From Pseudomonas sp. (lineage in GTDB: Bacteria > Pseudomonadota > Gammaproteobacteria > Pseudomonadales > Pseudomonadaceae), in contig JAQZAY010000023.1 of the NCBI GenBank assembly GCA_029239415.1, positions 1 to 21,304 on the forward strand: a stretch of DNA of 21,304 bases, written 5' to 3'. Position numbers and translations under genes: made by a program. Position 1 is the first letter of the stretch. Each line of letters begins with the position of its first letter. Shown here piece after piece: positions 1 through 8,500 of the stretch. The notes below the pieces were generated by a model. The model had not been told where the DNA came from. It made no database searches and saw only the letters and a list, made by a program, of their open reading frames with translations.

Positions 1-3
1 GCG

Positions 4-669
4 TCAGGGCATCCGTTGTATCTGCGCCGCGGCGCGCAGTCGCTGGCGTACCGTTTGCCGGGACTGGGCTTGCAGTTCACCGGTGAGGGCTGCCTTGGCC
101 AGCTCCAGGCCCTGCTTGCGTATGACCAAATTACTATCACTTTGGTTCTCCTGGTCTTGCGTGCCCTGCAGGTGTTCACGGTTGGCCGCGAAGTAGGCCT
201 GGACCTGCGCCTCGCTGGGCGGTTCTACCGCCGACAACAGGGCGAAGACTTGCTGGGAGGCCATTTCGTGACGAGTGTAGTCGGCAAAGCTTGCACGATC
301 GAAACCCGCGTCGGACAGGCGCTGGTCGAACATTTCCGCCGTCCCGAAGAGCCGCTCGACTTCGCCGACGAAGGCAGACACCTGGGCATCGGTGACCTCT
401 ACCCCGCGACGTTGGGCCTCCTGCCATAGCAGCTCCTTGTCGATCAGCTCGTCCAGCGCCTCCTCGCGAAGTCGCTTGTACAGCGACGGGCTGCGGATGC
501 TGGTAAGCGCACGGCCCTGCGCCGCCAGGTAGTCGGTGAAGTAGCGCTCCAGGCGCATGACACTGATGTCCACGCCATTGACCCGCGCCGCTGGACGCGA
601 ATCGGCCCACGACCATTGCACGACGCCCGCCAGCAACAGCACCATCAGCCAGAGCAGTACGATACGCAT
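4..669 (-). CDS. SurA-like periplasmic chaperone without a PPIase domain
   Basis: Predicted periplasmic folding factor of 221 aa. Residues 1-22 form a signal peptide (hydrophobic core ending SWA, then D). Residues about 27-135 resemble the SurA N-terminal chaperone domain: an ARVNG opening, then a long helix with ALDELIDKELLWQEA, as in PpiC/SurA proteins. A QVQAYFAANREHL segment (about 155-167) normally leads into the parvulin PPIase domain, but the protein instead passes through a short QDQENQSDSN linker to a final helix (about 181-221). No parvulin RHIL-type motif is visible, so chaperone activity without isomerase activity is inferred. The start is supported by GAGGAG six bases upstream. 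It lies 12 bases after the preceding gene and is the last visible gene of the oxidase operon, so the oxidase is a likely client. The stop codon is at 4-6, so the gene is complete. Confidence 0.78.
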   Translation of the reverse strand: MRIVLLWLMVLLLAGVVQWSWADSRPAARVNGVDISVMRLERYFTDYLAAQGRALTSIRSPSLYKRLREEALDELIDKELLWQEAQRRGVEVTDAQVSAFVGEVERLFGTAEMFDQRLSDAGFDRASFADYTRHEMASQQVFALLSAVEPPSEAQVQAYFAANREHLQGTQDQENQSDSNLVIRKQGLELAKAALTGELQAQSRQTVRQRLRAAAQIQRMP

Positions 670-681
670 GGCAATCTCCTC

Positions 682-2211
682 TCAAGGGATATCCGGCACC
701 GGCCGGTATGGCGCGACAGCGCGAAATTGCAGCCCTGCCGGTTGTGTCATCAGCACCGTGACCACGTGGGCACCGGCCAGGCCATGGCGGCGCCCGGGGC
801 CAAAGCCCAGTGCCGGGGTCAGGCCGGTATCGACGTCGTGCAGGCCCTCCAGCGCTCGTAACAGCTGTTCGCGGCTCGCATCGCGGCCCACCTGGCGCAG
901 TGCTTCGGTGAACAGCCGCAAGGCGCACCAGGTGGACACCTGCAGCGAGCCCTGGCGACCGTCAAGGCCCTGGCGTTGCTGCAGCGCCGTGATCATCGCC
1001 CTGCCCTGCCCGGTCCAGTCGCCGGGCACGAACGGATAGGCCAGGAACACCCGCTCCGACCAGGCTGGCGCCAGGCCCGTGATCACGCTGGCGACCTGGC
1101 TCGACGCCGCGAACAGGTAGGGCGTGCGCCCGGCCGCCTGCAAGCGCGCGGACAAGTCGCCGAAGGCGGCGCCGCGACCGAGAAAGAACAGTCCCTCGCC
1201 CTGCACCGCTTCGCCGCTGTAGGCCAGGACCGGCAGTGGCGCCCAGCCCAGCTGCTGCAGCCGTTCCTGCAGTGCCTGGGCAGGCGCCGCCTGGTCATCC
1301 CCGGCGTACACCACCCTGACCGTCCCCGGGGCCAGCTTCAAGGCCTGCCCGCCATAGTTGGCCAGGCTCAGCAACTGGTCGCGCAGGTCGGGCAGCGGAT
1401 CGAATACCTGGGTCCCACCGCCACCGCGCGGCGTGCTGCCGATCAAGGGCACCCCGGCCTGTTCCAGCAGGCTGCCCAGTCGCGTGTCGAGCATCGGCGC
1501 CAACGGCGCAAGCAAGGCGAATACCCGCTCCTGCTCGATCAGCCGGGCCAGGGCGAGCTCGGCGCTGGCTTCATCCGGGCCGGGATCGAGCGACACCAGC
1601 TGCAGGCGCCGGCCGTGCATGCCGCCTTGGTGGTTGAGTTGCTCGATGCCATCCTCGAGCACCGCGCGCACCACCCGCCCGGCCTCGGCCAGCGGGCCTT
1701 GCTCGGGCAGCAGGGTACCGACGCGCAGGAGGTCTTGCTCCACCCCGGGATCACGCTCCTCGCCCAGGCGCTTGAGGTAGGCGGTGAGGTTGCGCTGGTC
1801 GGCCATGCTCAGGACAAACCGCGGCATGGCAGGGTCCAGGCGATTGCCGGCCGGATCCAGGCCTTGCTGGACGGCCCGCGCCACACTGCCCTCGGCATAC
1901 GCCGGGTAGCTGCGCCCATTGGCCTGGCGATCACCCTGCCCCCGTGCCAGGCGCTGCCAGTCCAGCGACGGTGGCCGCACGCTGCCCTCGGCCCGCCCGC
2001 GGCCGTCGTTGCCGTGGCATCCGGCGCAAGGCAGCACGCTTGCCGGCACCAGCATGTCGCTGCTACCGACGCGCGCCATCACCTGCGCATCGCTGCTCGA
2101 CACCCCCTCACGGTACAAGCGTTTGCCAGCCTGCTCCGCGGGGGTCAGCTCGATGGCCGCGACCGCACAGCTCAGGCTCAGCCCGATGCACAGCGCCAGG
2201 AGCCGGCCCAT
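682..2211 (-). CDS. Cytochrome c / type-I periplasmic binding protein fusion
   Basis: A 509-aa exported fusion. Residues 1-19 are a signal peptide. Residues about 24-150 form a class I cytochrome c with the haem motif CAGCH (62-66) and a probable axial Met129 in DPAMPRF. From about residue 160 (LLRVGTLLPEQGPL) to about 490 the sequence resembles ABC-type branched-chain amino acid binding proteins (Peripla_BP_6 fold), including a helix like the family's GG-hGR-l motif (QGGMHGRRLQLV). No ABC permease or ATPase is nearby, so the binding module more probably senses or docks a ligand or partner than feeds a transporter. In the oxidase operon the haem could accept electrons from the oxidase or its products; that is inference. 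It starts 5 bases after the upstream stop with only a weak purine-rich site, so translational coupling is likely. A substrate-binding-protein annotation alone would miss the haem domain. Confidence 0.82.
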   Translation of the reverse strand: MGRLLALCIGLSLSCAVAAIELTPAEQAGKRLYREGVSSSDAQVMARVGSSDMLVPASVLPCAGCHGNDGRGRAEGSVRPPSLDWQRLARGQGDRQANGRSYPAYAEGSVARAVQQGLDPAGNRLDPAMPRFVLSMADQRNLTAYLKRLGEERDPGVEQDLLRVGTLLPEQGPLAEAGRVVRAVLEDGIEQLNHQGGMHGRRLQLVSLDPGPDEASAELALARLIEQERVFALLAPLAPMLDTRLGSLLEQAGVPLIGSTPRGGGGTQVFDPLPDLRDQLLSLANYGGQALKLAPGTVRVVYAGDDQAAPAQALQERLQQLGWAPLPVLAYSGEAVQGEGLFFLGRGAAFGDLSARLQAAGRTPYLFAASSQVASVITGLAPAWSERVFLAYPFVPGDWTGQGRAMITALQQRQGLDGRQGSLQVSTWCALRLFTEALRQVGRDASREQLLRALEGLHDVDTGLTPALGFGPGRRHGLAGAHVVTVLMTQPAGLQFRAVAPYRPVPDIP

Positions 2212-2216
2212 GGCGC

Positions 2217-2900
2217 TTACCGCCCCGCCAGGGGTTGGGCGAGCAGCTGCATGCGCTGGGCAATCGAGGCGGCCGGCGCATCCGGGCGAATCTTGCTCCA
2301 GCGCTTGCCTGCCACGTCACCGGCGATCAGCTGGGTCGAGTGCTGCTCCGGGCTGGGCAGGAAGTGGCCCAGGCGCCCCAGCACCAGGTCGACCCGGGCC
2401 TTGTCGCCGGTCAGGAACAGCCAGTTCGGGCCGTCCACGCCCTGCTTGCGGGCAAACGCCTTGAGCGCCTCGGGGGTGTCGTTGAGCGGATCGCTGCTGA
2501 TGGAGATGAACGTCACCTGGCTGGCGACCTGCTCGCCCATGGCCTCTCGCACCTCGCGTAGCTTGCGGGTGATCAGCGGGCAGGCATCGCTGCAGTGGGT
2601 GAAGATCACGTTGAGCATCACCACCTTGTCCTTGAGCACATCGCTGTAGAAGCGCAGCTCCCGGCCGTTCTGGTCCTTGAGCACGGTGTCGGTGAACCAG
2701 GCCTGGGGATCGCGGGTGCCACTGCTGCTGGCAGGCGCTGTAACGGGCGTAGCAACCGGGGCTGCGGCCGTGGCGGGAGCCGTGGCCGGCGCGTGGCCCT
2801 CGTGCGCCAGGGCCACCGAGGAGAGGATCCACAGGCAGCCGGCCAGCGCCAGCCAGTCGAGGCCGCGCATGCCTGGGCGCTGATGACCGTGGCGGTTCAT
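2217..2900 (-). CDS. Sco1/SenC-family protein (second copy)
   Basis: Thioredoxin-fold Sco1/SenC protein of 227 aa, a family that delivers copper or reduces thiols for cuproenzyme assembly. An N-terminal hydrophobic segment (about 14-32, ending ALA) is a signal peptide or anchor. An Ala/Pro/Thr-rich linker (about 37-60) precedes the domain. The Cu-ligand motif is C103-SDA-C107 followed by Pro, and the distal ligand is H187 in EQHSTQL. The ISISSDP stretch is typical of the family. Its ATG overlaps the previous gene's stop as ATGA, and an AGGAGG site lies five bases upstream, so M1 is favoured over the internal Met11. It is only distantly similar to the Sco protein immediately upstream, so the pair is probably an old duplication with divided roles. 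The partner is inferred to be the multicopper oxidase, because no cytochrome oxidase genes are present here. Confidence 0.88.
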   Translation of the reverse strand: MNRHGHQRPGMRGLDWLALAGCLWILSSVALAHEGHAPATAPATAAAPVATPVTAPASSSGTRDPQAWFTDTVLKDQNGRELRFYSDVLKDKVVMLNVIFTHCSDACPLITRKLREVREAMGEQVASQVTFISISSDPLNDTPEALKAFARKQGVDGPNWLFLTGDKARVDLVLGRLGHFLPSPEQHSTQLIAGDVAGKRWSKIRPDAPAASIAQRMQLLAQPLAGR

Positions 2901-3562
2901 GGTTGCACCTCCTGGTCATCCGGGGTGCCGGCGATCGCGGTATGGTGGGCGTGGACCCTGTGGGCGCTCAAGCGGTCGATCTCGCCGACCAGCACGGCCG
3001 GGTCGGTGAAGCCGTAGTAGCGTGTCCAGCGGCCGGTGCGCCCGTCACCGACCAGGATCAGCGGCGGGTGCTGGCCCAGGTCGGCGCTGAAGCTGCCCAG
3101 GCCCTTCAGGGTCTCGGTAATGGCATACGGCGAGCCGGTCAACCAGCTCCAGCCGGGGCCATGCTGGAATGCCTTGGCATAGCTTTGCAGGCGCTTGGGG
3201 TCATCGCGCTGCGGATCGACACTGATCGACACCAGTCGTACTTCCTCGCCTACCCGCCCGCCCAGCTGCTGCTGGACCTTGCCCATGATCGAGGACACTA
3301 CCGGGCACACCGTGGTGCAGCTGGTGTAGATGAAGCCCATGACCACCAGGCGATCACCGACCAGGTCCTTCTCGAGGCGCACCGGCATGCCGTCCTGGTC
3401 CAGCAGCCCGACGTCGGCGAAACGCACGTCGGCTTTTTCCTGGTGCGCCGCCGGCGCCTGGTGCCCGGCGTGGGCATCATGGTCATGGCCGCCGTGGGCC
3501 AGTGCCAGGTGGCTGGCCAGCAGCAGGCCCAGCCCGAGCAGTCTTGCGTGAAAGGCGTTCAT
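2897..3562 (-). CDS. Sco1/SenC-family protein (first copy, His-rich N-terminus)
   Basis: Sco1/SenC protein of 221 aa. Residues 1-22 are a clear signal peptide (LGLGLLLASHLALA), followed at once by a His/Asp-rich segment, HGGHDHDAHAGHQ, which could bind copper as the protein emerges. The Cu/thiol motif is C82-TTV-C86 followed by Pro, and the distal His is H165 in LGQHPPLIL. The C-terminus is again His-rich (HRVHAHH). I start at the internal Met (ATG 3562-3560) rather than a longer in-frame Met at 3685: AAGGAG sits six bases upstream, the signal peptide begins there, and the ATG overlaps the preceding gene's TGA as ATGA. Both its start and stop therefore overlap neighbours by four bases, which argues for tight translational coupling. 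Confidence 0.9.
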   Translation of the reverse strand: MNAFHARLLGLGLLLASHLALAHGGHDHDAHAGHQAPAAHQEKADVRFADVGLLDQDGMPVRLEKDLVGDRLVVMGFIYTSCTTVCPVVSSIMGKVQQQLGGRVGEEVRLVSISVDPQRDDPKRLQSYAKAFQHGPGWSWLTGSPYAITETLKGLGSFSADLGQHPPLILVGDGRTGRWTRYYGFTDPAVLVGEIDRLSAHRVHAHHTAIAGTPDDQEVQP

Positions 3563-5544
3563 CGCACACTCCTTGAATTCCCATGGGAAGCGGTCGTCGT
3601 CGCGGCCGGCAGGACGCGCAGGCTGCTGTAGTGCTGTTCGGCAAAGCGGCGCCCCAGCGACGGCGACTGCAGGTGCAGGTACCACGCGCCCGCCTCGCCC
3701 AGTTGCAGGCTGGCCTGGTAGACGCCGTCGCCGACCTCCTCGAGCGCAACGCTGCGGGCCAGCGACGACGGCGCCAGGAAGTAGCGCATGCTCAAGTCCT
3801 TGAGGCCCCTGCGCGGCTTGCCGTCCTCGCCCAGGATCCGCACCTTGGTGGTGTAGGCGCTGTGCTGCACGGCCGGCTGGCTGGCGGCAATGAACTCGGC
3901 CCGCACGCCCTTGTGCTGCGCGGTCCCTGGCGCTGGGGCCACTTCGGTGCTGAAGCAGTGGATGATCTGCGGCTGGTTGAGCAGGAAGGCCACGTCGAAC
4001 TTGCCCGCCGCCGGCATCTTGATGGTCGATCCATACACCCCTGGCGACACTTCGCGCAGGCTGCGGTCGATGACGATCGCGGCGCGCGCCTGGTGGCCGC
4101 GGTTGGTGTAGCCCGACATCGGCGCGTTCATGCCCTCGGCGTAGAAGTAGGTGGTGTTGTCCACCGGGTTGACCACGAACACCGAGTTGTCGTCGCGGGC
4201 CACGCTCAGGCCTTGTGCCAGCGGCAGGTCGCCGGCCTGGCGCGGTGCGGCGGGACCGGCCTCGAAGCCCTGGACGATCGGCTCGCGCCCTTCGCCCAGG
4301 CTGCCCAGGTTGATCATGCTGACTTTCGGCGAGGCCAGGCCACGCACGTAGGCGTAGCCTTTGGTAAAGGTCAGCTGGTAGGGCTCGGCTGCCACCGGGA
4401 TGCTGTGGATCAGCCGGTCGTTGCTGGCATCGATCACCAGCGCCCGGTTCTCGAGGGTGTTGAGCACGATGCCGTAGCGCCCGTCGCTGCTGAAGCGCAT
4501 CGGGCCCAGGCCCTGCCCGGCCTTGACCTTGTGCCGCAACTGGTGGCTGCGGGCATCGATGACGCTGATGCTGCCTTCCTGGCCATCGGCCACGTAGACC
4601 GCCTGGGACAGCGCGGAGTAGGACACCGACAGCGGGTGCGGCCCGACTTCGAGGGTCTTGACGATGCGCATCTCGGCGATGTCGATGATGCTCAGGGTGC
4701 CGCTGTCGCGGTTGCTGACATAGGCGAAGCGCGAATCGGCACTGAAGGCGATTTCATGGTGTCCGGTGCCGGTATTGAAGAATTTCAAGGTGCTGCGGCT
4801 GGGTACATCGATGACCGTGACCCCGCCCTTGGCCGGGTCCTGGCTGTTGTTGCCCACCCACAGCCGGCGCTGGTCCGGCTGCAAGGTGACACGCACCGGT
4901 TGCTCGCCAGCGTCCAGGCTGGCGGCACGGCGGAAGGTCTCGGTGTCGATCACCGCGACCTGGCCCAGGTCAGGCATGGACACGAACACTTGCCGGTCAT
5001 CGCTGGCGGCGATCCAGTCCATGGGCTTGCCCGGCAGTTCGATGCGCGCCAGGGTGCTGGTCACCCCGCCCACCGACACGGTCGGGTCGATCACCGTCAG
5101 GCTGGCGTCCTTGTTCAGCACCAGCAGGAAATAGCTGTTGAGGTCGAGCAAAGGCCGCGCGCCGATGCTGCTTTTCAGGAACAGCGCCACCCGCGCCTTG
5201 CAGCTGGCATCACGGGTGGCTTCGACCGGCGCGTTCTGCGCCGGGTCGAGCCAGGCGCCAGGTGCCATGCCCGACAGCGGCTGGCCGCTGTTCTGCTCGG
5301 TCACCTTGAAGCGCACGTTGGCAAAAGCGCCTTCGCGCAACTCACTGCCTTCCAGCGGCCGGGCCTCGAACTCCACGGTCACGCCGTCCCTGCTCAGCCG
5401 GTGCGTGGCCTGCTCTTCGGCAGACTCCTGCAACAGCCCGCGCGGATCGTACCAGAGCTTTTCATAGGCAAGCCCCAGGCCGATCAGCGCTACTCCCACC
5501 AGCCCCCCCAGGCATGCGGCGCGTTTCATCTTGTTCATGTCCAT
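3559..5544 (-). CDS. Membrane-anchored YVTN beta-propeller protein with FixH/CopC-like flanking domains
   Basis: A 661-aa protein. An uncleaved-looking hydrophobic anchor lies at about residues 8-27. A beta-rich region follows (about 50-115; VTVEFEARPL...FANVRFKV), resembling FixH/YtkA or Ig-like folds. Residues about 125-420 are YVTN-type seven-bladed propeller repeats: repeated V-IDT/IDI strands, and FAYVSNRDSGTLSIID near 275-290. The C-terminal part (about 505-640; KFDVAFLL, then VRILGEDGKPRRGL) again resembles a FixH/CopC-like beta-sandwich. No haem motif or catalytic residues are recognised. It lies between the oxidase and the Sco genes, 19 bases after the former, so a scaffold or electron/copper-transfer role is inferred. 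The start is either ATG 5544 or ATG 5538; the GGGGAG block is seven bases from the second, which may be the true start. Confidence 0.75.
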   Translation of the reverse strand: MDMNKMKRAACLGGLVGVALIGLGLAYEKLWYDPRGLLQESAEEQATHRLSRDGVTVEFEARPLEGSELREGAFANVRFKVTEQNSGQPLSGMAPGAWLDPAQNAPVEATRDASCKARVALFLKSSIGARPLLDLNSYFLLVLNKDASLTVIDPTVSVGGVTSTLARIELPGKPMDWIAASDDRQVFVSMPDLGQVAVIDTETFRRAASLDAGEQPVRVTLQPDQRRLWVGNNSQDPAKGGVTVIDVPSRSTLKFFNTGTGHHEIAFSADSRFAYVSNRDSGTLSIIDIAEMRIVKTLEVGPHPLSVSYSALSQAVYVADGQEGSISVIDARSHQLRHKVKAGQGLGPMRFSSDGRYGIVLNTLENRALVIDASNDRLIHSIPVAAEPYQLTFTKGYAYVRGLASPKVSMINLGSLGEGREPIVQGFEAGPAAPRQAGDLPLAQGLSVARDDNSVFVVNPVDNTTYFYAEGMNAPMSGYTNRGHQARAAIVIDRSLREVSPGVYGSTIKMPAAGKFDVAFLLNQPQIIHCFSTEVAPAPGTAQHKGVRAEFIAASQPAVQHSAYTTKVRILGEDGKPRRGLKDLSMRYFLAPSSLARSVALEEVGDGVYQASLQLGEAGAWYLHLQSPSLGRRFAEQHYSSLRVLPAATTTASHGNSRSVR

Positions 5545-5563
5545 GCTCCCCCTGACTGCTTTC

Positions 5564-8500
5564 TTATTGCGCCGGGGCCGTGGCCGGCGGCGCTTCGTTG
5601 GTCACCCGCAGCAGTCCCCAGAGCCCGGAAGTGTTGCCGTAGGCCGCGTAGTCGCGGAACAGGTAGTCCCCCGGCACCGCATTGCCGCCCCCGGCACTGG
5701 GCACCATGAAGCTGAAGTGCGCCGCTGGCAGCACGCTCTCCTGGGCGCCGATGTACATCTGCATCGGGTTGTAGCCAAAGCGCACCGAACCGATCCCCGG
5801 CAGGCTCATGGGATAACCGTCCGGATCATTCTTCTCGGACTGGTAGGCATGCAGTGGCCACAGGTGCCCGTCGAGCTGGTAGGTGATGCCGCGGCTCCCC
5901 CCGCTGGGCATCAGGATGTGGTTGCGCAGCGGCTGGCCAGGCTTGGCCCAGAGGATCGGGGTCTGTGGATCGCCGCCGACCAGGGCGTTGCTGTAGGCCA
6001 TGTGGGCATTGGGTACATCGCCGAAGCCGTTGCCGTCGGCGTGCCCGAAGGGCGCATCCGGGGCCAGGCCGAAGCGCAGCCACAGCGGCTCGGTCTTGTA
6101 GTTCATCGCCATGTTGCCGTTGTCCTTAGGATCCCCCGGCACGCCGTTGCCTTCGGTGGCGATGCCTTCGACCGGCCGGCCATCGGCCCAGCGCATGTTC
6201 AGCGCCCGCTGCCAGACAGTGACGAAGTCGCGATAGGCTGCCTGCCCGCTCACTTGCACCGTCGCCGAGGCGCGACTGGCCGCGTCTTCGGTCCAGGTGG
6301 CGGTCTGCGGCAGGATGCTCATGGCACCGACCAGGCCTTTCTGCGGTTGCTTGATGAAATCGGCCGGGGTCAGGTTGAGTCCGCCGAACTCGATGGCGGT
6401 GGTCTGGATGTTGTCCACGGTGCGGCCCAGCTGGATCACAGGCTTGCCTTCACGCTCCAGGTGACCGGCGTAGTACTGGTACACCTTGCTCGGGTAGGCG
6501 CCACTGTTGCCGGACCGTGGTGGCACGGTCTGGGTGGGGTTCAGGCCCACGTTGGCACCGTCGGACTTGGTGATGTCGTAGCTGAGCAGCTGTGCGTGCA
6601 GGCCGATGTGACTGGACGGACGCATCATGTTGTTGTTGAAGGCCGTGGAGCCCTCGCTGCCATGGCGGTCGCGCTTGACCACGTTCTGCATCACCGCGGT
6701 GCTGGCCAGGTCTGGCATGACCAGGGGCAGGCGGTTCTCCAGGGTCACGCTGATGCAGTCGCCCGCGTTGGCACGCAGCACCAGCGGTTCGACCGGCACA
6801 CCCGCCTTGAGCTTGCCCGTGGCCGGGTCCAGGTCGGCCTTGCGCACATAGAGCACGGCGGTCGGGTCGTGAAGCGGCGCGCTGTGGCCGCCGATGGTGA
6901 AGGTCTCGCCGTCTTCCTCGTCGACGACGGTGGTCTGCGGGATCGACGTGCGGCGGCTGTTGAACACCAGGGTACCGCCATCGGCCTTGAGCGGGCCGCC
7001 GACGTGCTGGCCAATGCCGGCCGAGTCGGCAATGCTCACCCCGTGGCGGTTCTCGAGGATGTCGTTGGCCAGCGCCGCGACCACTTCATAGTTGCGCTTG
7101 ACCGTTGGCCGCGTGCCGATGCCACTGGGGTTGGCGGTATTGCGCGGGCAGATGCCGTCGAAGGCCACGGTGTTGCGTTGTGCCACCGGCTGCGGGTTGT
7201 TCGGCAGGGGGAACAGGTCGTTGCGCTGGGCGGTGTAGTTGCGCATCACCCCCCAGATCCCGTTCCAGTAGCCTTCCAGGGCGGCGTCCATCGAGTACAG
7301 GTAGTCGCCATTGGCCGCTGCCGAACTCGAGATCATCGAGACAGGTGCCATGAAGCCCAGCTGCTCGGAGATCCCGATCATCTGCGAGGCCTTCCAGCCC
7401 GAGTTGGAACTGTTGCCGAAGCCCGTGCCGTTCTGCAGCCACTTGACGCCGTGCAGCGTGAGGTTGTGCTCCTCTTCATGACCGCCGGCATGCACGCGCA
7501 GCCGCACGTTGTCGCCGGAGTAGGTGCGCAGCATCGGGGTGAACGGGTCGCCCGGCTCGCTGCCCTTGTTGATGTGCGGCGGGAACCGCGTGGTGCCGCC
7601 GGTGGGGCCGACCGCCGAGGTGATCGCCGAAGGCGCCAGGTTCATCGCCGGGATCGCGCGGTCGGTACGGCTCTGCATGGCATAGGCCAGGTCGCCGGCC
7701 AGGCCGTCGGCCTGCATGCCGCGCTTGCCGTCCGGAGCCACCTTGTTGGGGTCGAAGACCCGCAAGGCCAGCGGTTCGTTGCGGTAGTTGACGACGAACA
7801 TGCCAGGGTCATCCACCGAGATCGCCTGCGGGCACGGCCGGTTCGGGCAACCCGGGGCCAGGCCACCGCGCGACTCGACCACGGCTTCCAGCAGGTTGGA
7901 CGCCTTCTGCCGCACGGGCGGGTTGATGGCGTAGCGGAAGCTGTCGGCGCTGGCCGGGAACGCCTGGGTATCAGGCACGCCATCGGGGCCGGCACCGACG
8001 TACACCCCGGCTTCATAGGCATGCTGGAAGTCGCTGTACTCCAGGAAGAACTCTCGATAGCTGTCGTTGCGGCCATCGCCGTCGTGGTCGCCGGTCTTGA
8101 TCACCGCCTGCCACGAGGTTGGCCCACCGTCCTGGCGGATCGCCGGGTTGTAGAGTTGCTCGCCGGTTTCGGCGTGGTACCAGGTGGAGTTGGCGGGCTC
8201 GGCCAGCACGGTGGCGTAGAGGCCCAGCTGCTGGTGGGTCGATGGGCCGAGGTGGTCATGGGTGAAGATGGTGCCCAGGCCCCGGTCGACGTTGTTCACG
8301 TTGACCAGCGGGTCTGCGAACCAGCGTTGCATGGCCGTCCGCGCGCCGATCCAGTCAGCGCGGCCGTAGCGCCCGAAGAATGGGTGCTGCCTGGCTTTCG
8401 GGCAGGCCGCGGTGCCGTCCCGGGCGTCGCCTTCAGTGCATTCGTTGTACTCGCGGATGGCATGGATGCGCTCGACCACGGTGCCGGGCGAGAGAATGCC

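Noticed and set aside
2897..3685. 262-aa version of the first Sco protein
   Set aside because: The extra 41 N-terminal residues overlap the upstream gene in another frame; the internal Met has the ribosome site and signal peptide.
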